From assembly GCF_041429775.1 (NCBI RefSeq), contig NZ_CP163421.1, positions 1,699,001 through 1,763,000 of the forward strand: a stretch of DNA of 64,000 nucleotides, given 5' to 3'. Below the pieces are notes generated by a model. It was not told where the DNA came from and did not search any database. It saw nothing but the letters and a program-made list of their open reading frames with translations. Position numbers and translations under genes: made by a program. Shown here piece by piece: positions 43,829-51,878 of this stretch (the stretch's first letter is position 1; each line of letters begins with the position of its first letter). The stretch comes from Glycocaulis abyssi. Its GTDB lineage: Bacteria; Pseudomonadota; Alphaproteobacteria; Caulobacterales; Maricaulaceae.

Positions 43829-45961
43829 TTAGCGGCCCATATTCAGCAATACGTCAGTCATTTCCTTGGACGCCTGGATCATCCGCGCGGCAGCGTTATA
43901 CGCCTGCTGATAGAGGATCATGTTGGCCAGTTCCTCATCCATGTTGACGCCCTCGACATCCATGCGCTTGCGGTCGGCCGCTTCCTTGACCGACAGGGCG
44001 GAATCCGCGGCCCTCTCCGCGCGCGCGGCACGCGTGCCGACATCGCCGGCCAGCCGCGCGCCATATTCCTGCAAATTGGCCGTGCCCGCAGCAAACCCGC
44101 CCGCCCCGTCAAAGCGGCGTGAGCTGGAAAACGCGTTGTAAAGCGCCTGCCCGCCCCGCCCGTCACCCTCGGTCAGCACCAGATCGCCCGGCACGGTGCC
44201 TGCGCCGATATCCAGCTGCGAGAAAGCGATGGCGGAGGAATTGCTGCGCAGATCATTACGCACCGAGAACGCTTCGGAGCGCGACATGCGCGCCGCATCG
44301 CCAATGCCAAACAGCTGTGACAGGGCAAGACCTGTATCGCCGCGCGAGCTGGTGTCGCCGACAAGATCGAAATCGTAATTGGCATAGGCCCCCGACGGGG
44401 TGAAGTTGAGCGCGCCATCGCCATTGAGCGACCAGGTGCCAAACCCGCCCATGCCGGTGGCCGGATCGTTCAGCGCGTTGACGAAATCGCCAAGGCTCGC
44501 CTGATCGGCCGGAATGGTGATCTCGGTGGAGGAGCGCCCGTCCGGTGTGGAGATGCGGAAGGTCATCTCCTGCCCGGCGCCGGTGCCCAGCGGTGTGGCG
44601 GCGCCCAGCCCCGTATCGAAGAAGGATGGCCGCGGCGAGGTGATGATGTCATTCAGGCCGAAAAAGTGCGCAAAGCCCCGTCCGCCGCCGAGATCGGACG
44701 GGCTGTCCTCGTCCTGCACCGCGGCAAGCCCGGTTCCCGGCGCGGTGGCATTGATAACCAGACGCCCGCCAGAGAAGCTGGCTGTGCCGTCCCCGCCCAG
44801 CGCTGCGTTGAGCTGGGTGACAAGATCATCAACGGTGGTTCCGGCATTGCCATTGACCGTGAAACCACCAGCGGTGAATTCCAGGTCAATCCGGTTCACC
44901 AGCTCGCCGCCGTCTGTGACAACGGCCAGCGTGGCCTCGCCTGATCCGCTCAGCAGATCAGTGGCGATCAGCCCGGTATTGCGCCCGTTCATGGTGGAAG
45001 GCGGCGGATAGGAGACGGAGTTATTGTGCGCGGCGTTGAGCGCATCGGCGGTGCCGGAGGTGAACTCGGCCAGCTGGGCGGCGATGGCCGGCAGCTCGAT
45101 ATCGCGCATATCCATCAGCGCGCGCAGCTCTCCCGACCGGATCGAGCTGGTCAGGTCAACCGTGGCGCCCGAGGACGAGACCACCGCTGTGATGCGCCCG
45201 TAATCGGCACCATAAGCGCCCGTTCCGGACGGCACATAGCTTAGTTGCAGCCGGGCATTGTCCAAAAGGGCCGTGCCGTTCTCGGTGCGTACGAAAAGCC
45301 GCCCGTCGGGCTGCACCTCTGCGCGGATATCCATCAGGCCGGACAGCTCATCAAGCAGTTCGGCCTGCCGGTTGGTCACGCCGGTGGAATCCGAACCCGA
45401 CGCGTTGAGCGTCTGGGCCTGTGTGTTGAGCGATTGCAGCTCGGTGAGGATTTCATTGACGCGTTCCACGCCGCTGCCAATGCGCCGGTCGGTTTCATCG
45501 CGCAGCGCGCGTACCTCGGCTGACAGACGGGTGGCTTCATCGAAAAAGGATTGCAGGTCAGAGGCCGCCGAAAGACGGGCAACCTTTTCGGCCGGGTCGA
45601 CCGCCGCCGCGCCGATGGATTCAAATGCCTTCACCAGCCGGCCATAAAGCGATCCGGCATCATTGGTGCCGCCAAACTGGCTCTGCAGCCGGTCGAGAAT
45701 GGCGGCGCTGGCCGTGGCTTTTGACGCATCGGAACCGGCGCGCAGGGAGGCCGCCTGCAGGAAGACATCGGCCACGCGCGTAATGCCCGCCACCTGGACG
45801 CCCATGCCCATCCCGGCCGCCGAGCGGGCGATGAGATCAACCTTGGTGCGCGCATAGCCGGGCGTGTTGACGTTGGCGATATTGTTGGAGACCGAACGCA
45901 TCCCCAGCTGGCTGGCCTGGATGCCGGACATCGCATTGCCGAGAATTCCGTTCAGCGCCAT
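43829..45961 (-). CDS. flgK: Flagellar hook-associated protein FlgK
   Basis: First junction protein between hook and filament, 710 residues. The rod-type N terminus LSNIANVNTPGYARTK-like motif reads MRSVSNNIANVNTPGYARTKVDL (about 21-43), and the C terminus MDEELANMILYQQAYNAAARMIQASKEMTDVLLNMGR is the conserved coiled coil. The middle is long and Ser/Gly/Asp-rich, as in alphaproteobacterial forms. It is divergent from fliK across a 497-bp promoter region. Confidence 0.95.
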   Translation of the reverse strand: MALNGILGNAMSGIQASQLGMRSVSNNIANVNTPGYARTKVDLIARSAAGMGMGVQVAGITRVADVFLQAASLRAGSDASKATASAAILDRLQSQFGGTNDAGSLYGRLVKAFESIGAAAVDPAEKVARLSAASDLQSFFDEATRLSAEVRALRDETDRRIGSGVERVNEILTELQSLNTQAQTLNASGSDSTGVTNRQAELLDELSGLMDIRAEVQPDGRLFVRTENGTALLDNARLQLSYVPSGTGAYGADYGRITAVVSSSGATVDLTSSIRSGELRALMDMRDIELPAIAAQLAEFTSGTADALNAAHNNSVSYPPPSTMNGRNTGLIATDLLSGSGEATLAVVTDGGELVNRIDLEFTAGGFTVNGNAGTTVDDLVTQLNAALGGDGTASFSGGRLVINATAPGTGLAAVQDEDSPSDLGGGRGFAHFFGLNDIITSPRPSFFDTGLGAATPLGTGAGQEMTFRISTPDGRSSTEITIPADQASLGDFVNALNDPATGMGGFGTWSLNGDGALNFTPSGAYANYDFDLVGDTSSRGDTGLALSQLFGIGDAARMSRSEAFSVRNDLRSNSSAIAFSQLDIGAGTVPGDLVLTEGDGRGGQALYNAFSSSRRFDGAGGFAAGTANLQEYGARLAGDVGTRAARAERAADSALSVKEAADRKRMDVEGVNMDEELANMILYQQAYNAAARMIQASKEMTDVLLNMGR

Positions 45962-46458
45962 GACGCGCCTCCCCTGGCGGTTGCGGCACGCTCAAAGGCC
46001 CGCAGATAGGCAAAACCCTCCACAGGGCGGCAAGTCCTGCCGGTGGCAGGGAGTGTCACTAATGACCGCTCCGTCCAGGTTTTGATTGCACAAGCCATTG
46101 TAATCACGTGCCTTAAACTTCTTCTGCGCCTGATACGCGAAGCTGAGCGGATCAGAAGCCGTCTCTGTAAGGGGCAAAAGCCGGGCCAGAAGCGGGATGA
46201 GGCATCATGCGCCGCTGACGGGCGCGCAACCCGGCAAGACTCGGCACGGTGACAGGGGAATTTTTGCCGCCCGGCAGGCACGCACCGGCGCGCTCTCCAT
46301 ATTATCTAATTGCTTTTATTGATATATCTGAAAACCTTTCACTGGCATGAAGCTTGAAAGCCATGGCCTGACCGGCTCCTGCCCCAAGGGCATGAAACGC
46401 CGCCCGCCGCAAAATGCGCGCAACATCCTGATCGTCTTGCCGAAGGACTGCCGCGCCC
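45962..46458. promoter_or_regulatory. Divergent flgK/fliK promoter region
   Basis: This 497-bp gap has no convincing gene. It should carry two promoters, for flgK (minus) and fliK (plus). The stretch 46300-46345 is AT-rich, unlike its surroundings. A partial sigma-54-like motif (TGGCAT-N5-TTGA) lies at 46343-46358 on plus, where the -12 element deviates from TTGC. FlbD-dependent control is expected from Caulobacter, but no FlbD site was defined. Confidence 0.45.
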
Positions 46459-48186
46459 ATGCTGCCTGGCTTTGCCATTGCTGACATGCTGTTTGCCAAC
46501 CCGGCTACGGGCCGCGGCGATGCTGCGCGCGCCTCTGGCGGCGAGGCAGAAGGGGCAGGCGATTTCGAGGCCCTGCTTGCCGGCGAGGCTGGTGACAAGG
46601 CCACATCGGCAAAATCATCTGCCAGTCAGTCAGGCGGCCAGGAGCGGACCGCCACCACTCAGGTAAGCGCTGAAATTCGCGGGCAGGGCGCACCCGCGCC
46701 GTCACCGGTGCCGGAGCCTGACGCGCCGGAATTGCTGGCGCCGGAACTGCTGCCCGGCGAGGACGACAGCGAAACCGCCACTGATACCGGCGCTGCCGCC
46801 ATACAGTCTGAAGACAGCGCGGACCCCGATAGCGGCGAAACCATCCCGGCTGACGAATCCGAGCCGTCCGCTTTCCGCCCCGACAGCCTGTTTGACGGAC
46901 AGCCCCCGGCTGCAGGCGTGCAGACCGACACAGCTGAAGCTGGCCCATCTGAAAACGACAGCTCAGACGATGCCAGCGATGCGGCCGGCAAGGGCGAAGA
47001 CGCCAAGAGCGCCGGGGCCGAACCGGCTGCCCCTGCGGCTCCAGCTAAAGACGCCGCGCCCCCGCCCGCCAGCAACGAGCAGCGCCAGACCACCGAGCCG
47101 CGAACCCCGCAGGCCGAGCCAGGGCCGACCACGGCTCCGCAAGCTACGGCCCAGCCAGCAACAGGCACCTCCGGGCAGGGCGCAGCCCAGCCAGGACCGG
47201 ACGCCGCCCAGCAGGGCGCGGCTGAACGCCCGGCTCCGCCGCCTGCACCGGCCAGCGACCAGACAGGCGTCACGCGCACGGCAGAAGCCCAGCAGGCTGG
47301 CACCGCGCAAGGCGCGCAGCAGGCAAAAACTGACCTTGCCGCCCAGCCCGCAAAAGCTGACGGCGAGGTCTCCAATGCCGCCGCCATCCGGCGTGAGATG
47401 GAGCGCGGCGGCACGCGCGGCGGGGGCGATTTCGAGAATGCCCGCGTGATGGCTGAAAAAGCAGAATCCGCCTCGAAAGAGGCACCTGCGCCCCAGCGCA
47501 CAGCCATGAGCGCGCCTGCGCTCGCACCGGCTGCTGCCAGCACGCCGCAACCGGCCATCCCTGCCGCCCAGTCGATGGCCGCCATGCTGACCGCCCTGCA
47601 AACCGGGCTTCCGGCCCAGGAATTGCCGGACCTGCACCAGAGCAGCGAGGGCGGCGAGATCCGCCTTGAAAGCAGCTCTGCGCTGCTGGCCCGCAATGAG
47701 AGCGCCAGCGTGGCTGGCACGCGCACTACATCGGCCATGCCGCATTTGCGCATGGCATCGGGTCATGTGGCCGAGCTTGGCCAGATGATCGCCCGGCGCT
47801 TTGCCGACGGATCGCGCAGCTTTGATATCCGCCTCGACCCGCCAGATCTCGGCCGGGTGCAAGTGCGCCTGGAGATCGGGGCTGACCGCTCTGTCCAGGC
47901 CATGCTGACGGCCGACAAGCCCGAAGCGCTCGCCGAGCTGCAGCGCAATGCGCGCGAGCTGGAAAAGGCGCTGGCCGATGCCGGGCTGGATCTCGGTGAA
48001 AACGCGATCAGTTTTGCCCTGAGCGAAGGCGGCGGGGATGAGGAGCGGTCTGCGGACCGCGAAGAGGACACCTCCGCACCCGAGGCCACCAGCAATTTGA
48101 CCCTTTCAGACAATTCCACCTCCGCGCCGGCAAGCCGTTACGGCTTTCTCATGGCCGGGCGGGCAGGCGTGGATATGAGGATTTGA
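46459..48186 (+). CDS. fliK: Flagellar hook-length control protein FliK
   Basis: A 575-residue secreted molecular ruler that sets hook length and switches export substrate. The first 30 residues and a very long Ala/Pro/Gln/Glu-rich region (about 60-370) are disordered; the C-terminal Flg_hook domain spans about 440-535: RRFADGSRSFDIRLDPPDLGRVQVRLEIGADRSVQAMLTADKPEALAELQRNARELEKALADAGL. Longer than E. coli FliK (375), mainly through the linker. flgD follows by 4 bp. Confidence 0.93.
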   Translation: MLPGFAIADMLFANPATGRGDAARASGGEAEGAGDFEALLAGEAGDKATSAKSSASQSGGQERTATTQVSAEIRGQGAPAPSPVPEPDAPELLAPELLPGEDDSETATDTGAAAIQSEDSADPDSGETIPADESEPSAFRPDSLFDGQPPAAGVQTDTAEAGPSENDSSDDASDAAGKGEDAKSAGAEPAAPAAPAKDAAPPPASNEQRQTTEPRTPQAEPGPTTAPQATAQPATGTSGQGAAQPGPDAAQQGAAERPAPPPAPASDQTGVTRTAEAQQAGTAQGAQQAKTDLAAQPAKADGEVSNAAAIRREMERGGTRGGGDFENARVMAEKAESASKEAPAPQRTAMSAPALAPAAASTPQPAIPAAQSMAAMLTALQTGLPAQELPDLHQSSEGGEIRLESSSALLARNESASVAGTRTTSAMPHLRMASGHVAELGQMIARRFADGSRSFDIRLDPPDLGRVQVRLEIGADRSVQAMLTADKPEALAELQRNARELEKALADAGLDLGENAISFALSEGGGDEERSADREEDTSAPEATSNLTLSDNSTSAPASRYGFLMAGRAGVDMRI

Positions 48187-48190
48187 TACG

Positions 48191-48946
48191 ATGACTGAGC
48201 TGAACCCCATCGCGCAGGCCCAGCAGGCGGCCGCCGGCGTCAACCAGACGAACACGGCCTCGTCTTCAGAGAGCCTGACGGAGAATTTCGACACCTTCCT
48301 GACCCTGCTGACCTCCCAGCTGCAGAACCAGGACCCGCTAAGCCCGATGGAATCGCAGGAATTCGTCTCCCAGCTGGTGCAGTTCTCCTCCGTCGAGCAG
48401 CAAATCCAGTCCACACAGGCCATTCAGGCGCTTCTGAACGTTCAGGCCGCGCTCGCCCAGCTCTCCAGCGTCGATTACATCGGCAAGTACGCGCTGGTGG
48501 AAACCACTGGCTCGCTGCTCAATGAAGGCCGCGCCGAGTGGACCTACCAGCTGCCGCAGGACGCCACCTCCACCCAGCTTGTCATCACCAATGAGCAAGG
48601 CGCGACGGTTGGCACGATCAATGGCCAGACCGGCGCCGGTGACCACCGCCTGGTCTGGGATGGCAAGGACACGGAAGGCAATGACCTGCCTGACGGCGTC
48701 TATCATCTTGAAGTTGTCGCCTATGACGCGGACGGCGAGCGCATCGAGGATGTCAGCGTTCTCGTTGGCGGCCGCGTGACCGGCGTGGAGCTGAGCAATG
48801 GCCAGGCCATTGTCGAGGTGGGCGGCATGCAGGTGCCGGCCTCGCGCATTGTCCGCCTGCGTGAGGTACCCCCCGACCCGGTTGAACAACCACCCGTGAC
48901 CGACCCCATCGATGATGAAGAGGACGAGCCTGAAGCCGTCTCCTAA
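48191..48946 (+). CDS. flgD: Hook capping protein FlgD
   Basis: Scaffold at the growing hook tip, lost when the hook is complete. The 251-residue protein has the conserved N-terminal NFDTFLTLLTSQLQNQDPLSPMESQEFVSQLVQFSSVEQQIQ, followed by FlgD Ig-like beta domains (TLVITN..., GTINGQTGAGDHRLVWDGKDTEGNDLPDGVYHLEVVAYDADG). The C-terminal tail is acidic (DDEEDEPEAVS). Cotranscribed with fliK and flgE. Confidence 0.94.
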   Translation: MTELNPIAQAQQAAAGVNQTNTASSSESLTENFDTFLTLLTSQLQNQDPLSPMESQEFVSQLVQFSSVEQQIQSTQAIQALLNVQAALAQLSSVDYIGKYALVETTGSLLNEGRAEWTYQLPQDATSTQLVITNEQGATVGTINGQTGAGDHRLVWDGKDTEGNDLPDGVYHLEVVAYDADGERIEDVSVLVGGRVTGVELSNGQAIVEVGGMQVPASRIVRLREVPPDPVEQPPVTDPIDDEEDEPEAVS

Positions 48947-49040
48947 CCCGATACCCGACAGGCCGTCCCAGAAAGGCTCCGGCCAGTAACCCCGCAACGC
49001 AGAACGTTCCAGAAAACCAAAAATAAGCAGGAGCAAGACA

Positions 49041-50435
49041 ATGAGCCTCAATTCAGCCCTGGCGGCCGGCGCCTCCGGCCTGATCTCCAACTCCTCCGCC
49101 CTGGCGGGGATTTCGGACAATATCGCCAACGTGAACACGGTCGGCTACAAGCGCGTGAACACGAATTTCTTCCCCAACTACTCGCTGACCTCCGGGGCGG
49201 GCGATGTGCGCTACGCAGCCGGCGGCACCTCGACGCTCTCCAAGCTGGATGTGTCGACCAGCGGGCTTTTGAACCCGGCCAGCTCCTCCACCGCGCTGGC
49301 GATTGACGGCAATGGCTTCTTCGTGGTGCGCCCGAACTCCCAGAACGCGACCGGGTTTGATCCGGTCCTGTTTACACGCTCGGGCAATTTCGAGACGGAC
49401 TCTGCCGGCTTCCTGCGCAATGCGGCGGGCATGTATCTCTATGGCTGGCCGGTGCAGGCCGACGGCACGGTCAATGCCAACCCGTCCAATCTGGACCAGC
49501 TTGAAGCCATCAACCTGTCCAATATCGGCGGCGCGGCCGAAGCGACATCCTCGGTGCGCATCAACGCCAATCTGCAGGCCAGCCAGGAAGTGTCTCCGGC
49601 TGCTGCCACCTATGATCCCACCGACCCGACGCTGAACATGGCGTCCGGCGCCGTGACGGCCGACTTCCAGCGCACCATCCAGATCTATGACAGCCAGGGG
49701 GGGGTGCGCTCGGTTACGCTATCGCTGCTGAAATCGGCCAATGCCAATGAGTGGCATGCCGAGCTGCACATCGACCCGGCGGCCGACATCACCACAGGCG
49801 CTGGCCTGAACTCCGGCCAGATCGCCACCGGTGTGCTTGCCTTCAACACCGATGGGCAGATCGATGTGGGCAACACCACCCTGCCGTCCAGCCTCAACTT
49901 CCTGGGGTCGGACAATGCCGCGCCGCTGGGTGCCAATGACTTCCAGTGGGCGGCGGCGACCGGTATCGGTGCGCAGGCGATCCAGCTGGATCTGGGCGCG
50001 GCCGGCACGCCGGGCGGCATCACCCAGTATGACAGCCCGTCCACGCTCAACTCCACGCGGGTCAATGGTGCGATATTCGGTTCCTTTGCCAGCGTGGACG
50101 TGGACACGCAGGGCTTTGTCTCGGCGCGCTTCACCAATGGCGTGGTGCGCCAGATCTACCAGATCCCGGTGGCTACGGTGGCCAACCCGAACGGGCTGGC
50201 AACGGCTGGCGGGTCGGCTTTCTACGTAACGCCGGAATCGGGCGCGTTCACGCTGAACCTTCCCGGTGCCGGTGCTTCGGGCCAGATCGCTCCCAAGGCG
50301 CTGGAAAACTCCAATGTCGATATCGCGACGGAGTTCTCCAATCTCATCATCACCCAGCGCGCCTATTCGGCATCCTCGCGTATCATCACCACGGCCGATG
50401 AGATGATGGCTGAAGCGATCCAGATGAAGCGGTAG
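49041..50435 (+). CDS. flgE: Flagellar hook protein FlgE
   Basis: Main hook subunit, 464 residues. N-terminal SLNSALAAGASGLISNSSALAGISDNIANVNTVGYKRVNTNFF is the rod/hook signature, the middle contains FVVRPNS and FTRSGNFETDSAGFLRNAAGMYLYGWPV, and the C-terminal NVDIATEFSNLIITQRAYSASSRIITTADEMMAEAIQMKR is the conserved coiled coil. A perfect terminator-like hairpin follows the stop. Hook-length control by FliK and capping by FlgD are encoded just upstream. Confidence 0.95.
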   Translation: MSLNSALAAGASGLISNSSALAGISDNIANVNTVGYKRVNTNFFPNYSLTSGAGDVRYAAGGTSTLSKLDVSTSGLLNPASSSTALAIDGNGFFVVRPNSQNATGFDPVLFTRSGNFETDSAGFLRNAAGMYLYGWPVQADGTVNANPSNLDQLEAINLSNIGGAAEATSSVRINANLQASQEVSPAAATYDPTDPTLNMASGAVTADFQRTIQIYDSQGGVRSVTLSLLKSANANEWHAELHIDPAADITTGAGLNSGQIATGVLAFNTDGQIDVGNTTLPSSLNFLGSDNAAPLGANDFQWAAATGIGAQAIQLDLGAAGTPGGITQYDSPSTLNSTRVNGAIFGSFASVDVDTQGFVSARFTNGVVRQIYQIPVATVANPNGLATAGGSAFYVTPESGAFTLNLPGAGASGQIAPKALENSNVDIATEFSNLIITQRAYSASSRIITTADEMMAEAIQMKR

Positions 50436-50463
50436 AGTTAAGACCACTTCCGGAGGCTGATTA

Positions 50464-50490
50464 TCACCCCGGTGGCTTCCATCGGGGTGA
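50464..50490 (+). terminator. Terminator-like hairpin after flgE
   Basis: TCACCCCG (50464-50471) pairs perfectly with CGGGGTGA (50483-50490), with an inner TGG/CCA extension in the loop. It lies 28 bp after the flgE stop. The following bases ATCATTTCTA are only weakly T-rich, so Rho-independent strength is moderate. Confidence 0.6.
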
Positions 50491-50521
50491 ATCATTTCTA
50501 AACCGCTGATTTGTAGAAAAT

Positions 50522-50548
50522 TTACCAAAGCGTTTAGGCCGTCGTTAA
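50522..50548 (+). promoter_or_regulatory. Two overlapping CtrA-like boxes upstream of sciP
   Basis: TTAC-N7-TTTA (50522-50536) and TTAG-N7-TTAA (50534-50548) lie about 70-100 bp before the sciP start. The second differs from the CtrA consensus TTAA-N7-TTAA by one base. CtrA control of sciP is known in Caulobacter; here the sites are pattern matches only. Confidence 0.45.
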
Positions 50549-50619
50549 AACGTCTCACGTATAACGGTCCCATCAAGAGCGCCATCAAGAGCGCCTTTAT
50601 GGTGGAAGGACCGGGTTGG

Positions 50620-50892
50620 ATGGAACGTCGTATCAAGAAAGAAAACTATGTGATCGGGCCGGATGGCAGCCCGCTCACGGTGGCTGACCTGCCGGCGGCC
50701 AACACCAAGCGCTGGGTCATCCGCCGCAAAGCGGAAGTGGTGGCTGCGGTACGCGGCGGGCTTATCAGCCTGGACGAGGCGTGCGAGCGCTATCGCCTGA
50801 CCGTCGAGGAGTTTCTCGGCTGGCAGCGCGCGATCGAACGTCATGGCCTGGCCGGCCTGCGCACGACCCGCATTCAGGATTACAGGCACTAG
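50620..50892 (+). CDS. sciP: SciP, CtrA inhibitory protein (DUF1153)
   Basis: A 90-residue helix-turn-helix protein. The stretch YVIGPDGSPLTVADLPAANTKRWVIRRKAEVVAAVRGGLISLDEACERYRLTVEEFLGWQRAIERHGLAGLRTTRIQ is the DUF1153/SciP pattern. In Caulobacter SciP binds CtrA and blocks its activation of target promoters early in the cell cycle. The ATG at 50620 has GGAAGGA nine bases upstream; an ATG seven codons earlier lacks one. Its place between flgE and fliF matches Caulobacter and ties flagellum timing to the cell cycle. Confidence 0.93.
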   Translation: MERRIKKENYVIGPDGSPLTVADLPAANTKRWVIRRKAEVVAAVRGGLISLDEACERYRLTVEEFLGWQRAIERHGLAGLRTTRIQDYRH

Positions 50893-50944
50893 ATACCTTA
50901 TCCTCCCCCACATCCGTGGGGTCGGTTCCGCGAAAAGTCGCGGG

Positions 50945-51450
50945 CGCGCGTTCGCGCTTTTCAGGCCGCTTTGCGGCCTGCAAGGCCAAGGGCCGTCCGA
51001 GCCTATGCGAGGAGCGACGCGCGGATGCGCGGAGCATCAATAAAAAACACGCGCGTTCGCGCTTGCGGCGGCCATAGGCCGCCGAAAAGGGCGACTGCCC
51101 GCCCGGCCTCGTGGCCGGAACATTGCAGCCCGGATGGGCTGCGCAGCCAAAGATCACGCGCGTTCGCGCTTTTCAGGCCGCTTTGCGGCCTGCAAGGCCA
51201 AGGGCCGTCCGAGCCTATGCGAGGAGCGACGCGCGGATGCGCGGAGCATCAATAAAAAACACGCGCGTTCGCGCTTGCGGCGGCCATAGGCCGCCGAAAA
51301 GGGCGACTGCCCGCCCGGCCTCGTGGCCGGAACATTGCAGCCCGGATGGGCTGCGCAGCCAAAGATCACGCGCGTTCGCGCTTTTCAGGCCGCTTTGCGG
51401 CCTGCAAGGCCAAGGGCCGTCCGCGCCTATGCGCGGAGCATCAGGAAAAA
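50945..51450. repeat. 212-bp tandem hairpin repeat array, about 2.4 copies
   Basis: Copies start at 50945, 51157 and 51369 and appear nearly identical; the third is cut after about 80 bp. Each unit splits into two sub-modules of 105 and 107 bp that both open with CGCGCGTTCGCGCTT (seen at 50945, 51050, 51157, 51262, 51369). Within copy one, perfect short hairpins stand side by side: 50964-50978, 51019-51030, 51067-51083, 51089-51100, 51103-51118 and 51125-51142, with 4-7 bp stems and 3-4 base loops. Because 212 is not a multiple of three, any translation changes frame from copy to copy, so a repeat protein is unlikely. Confidence 0.9.
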
Positions 51451-51576
51451 GCTGGGTCTCCCGTTCCCCGTTTTCACGGGGACAGGCGGTGCGGGAGACC
51501 CCGGCTGTGTTGGGGTTCCGCAATATTTCCTCGTCATTCCGGCAGCCGCGAAACGCAGAGCCGGAACCCAGCTTTT
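51447..51576. repeat. 130-bp element bounded by 11-bp inverted repeat
   Basis: AAAAGCTGGGT (51447-51457) is perfectly complementary to ACCCAGCTTTT (51566-51576). Inside are a nested hairpin (GTCTCCCG with CGGGAGAC, enclosing CCCCGT/ACGGGG) and a segment, CGTCATTCCGGCAGCC, resembling dispersed repeats of alphaproteobacteria. It directly follows the 212-bp array. It could be a MITE-like or REP-like unit; no transposase or clear target duplication was seen. Confidence 0.6.
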
Positions 51577-51788
51577 ATTAGCTCCGCAACGCAGCCCCGG
51601 CCCGCGCGGCACAGGCCGTCGCGTGCGGGTGTTTGACGCGTTTCACCGGCGCAAGCCGGTGCCCAGCCCTTCTGGACCCCGACTTTCGTCGGGGAAACGC
51701 AAAGGATATTCCCTTCCCCCGTTGAAAGCGCCCTGCTGGCAATAGCGGTGCTTTTCCACAGGCATGGGCTGGGATTTGGTAACTCTCG
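51577..51788. other. Intergenic DNA upstream of fliF, no gene seen
   Basis: About 210 bp between the repeats and the CtrA-like box. Short GC palindromes are present (for example CCGGCGCAAGCCGG near 51647) and the wording is again like dispersed repeat elements. No ORF with ribosome site or family similarity was found on either strand. The fliF promoter should lie toward the right-hand end. Confidence 0.5.
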
Positions 51789-51804
51789 TTAAACACTCGT
51801 TTAC
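51789..51804 (+). promoter_or_regulatory. CtrA-like box upstream of fliF
   Basis: TTAA-N7-TTTAC lies 75 bp before the fliF start. It matches the CtrA consensus TTAA-N7-TTAAC in all but one base. In Caulobacter fliF is a CtrA-dependent class II flagellar operon, so the position and match fit expectation. Confidence 0.6.
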
Positions 51805-51878
51805 GCGGGCAGTGGGAAAAACTTGCCTACCAGTCCGGCAAATCGCCGCGCTGGCCAGAGGGGCAAGGCTTTTCACCC

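Noticed and set aside
45992-46177. 61-codon minus-strand ORF upstream of flgK
   Set aside because: TTG start without ribosome site, no recognisable family; treated as promoter region.
46343-46358. Sigma-54 promoter for fliK
   Set aside because: TGGCAT is good but the -12 element is TTGA instead of TTGC; mentioned only as weak support for the promoter region.
46659-47753. 364-codon minus-strand ORF rich in Ala, Ser and Gly
   Set aside because: Antisense of the repetitive Ala/Pro/Gln linker of fliK.
50945-51450. CRISPR array
   Set aside because: Repeats are 212 bp and directly adjacent, with no unique spacers and no cas genes.
51111-51581. Repeat-containing ORF across the 212-bp array
   Set aside because: The 212-bp period shifts the frame at each copy; peptides are translations of hairpin DNA.
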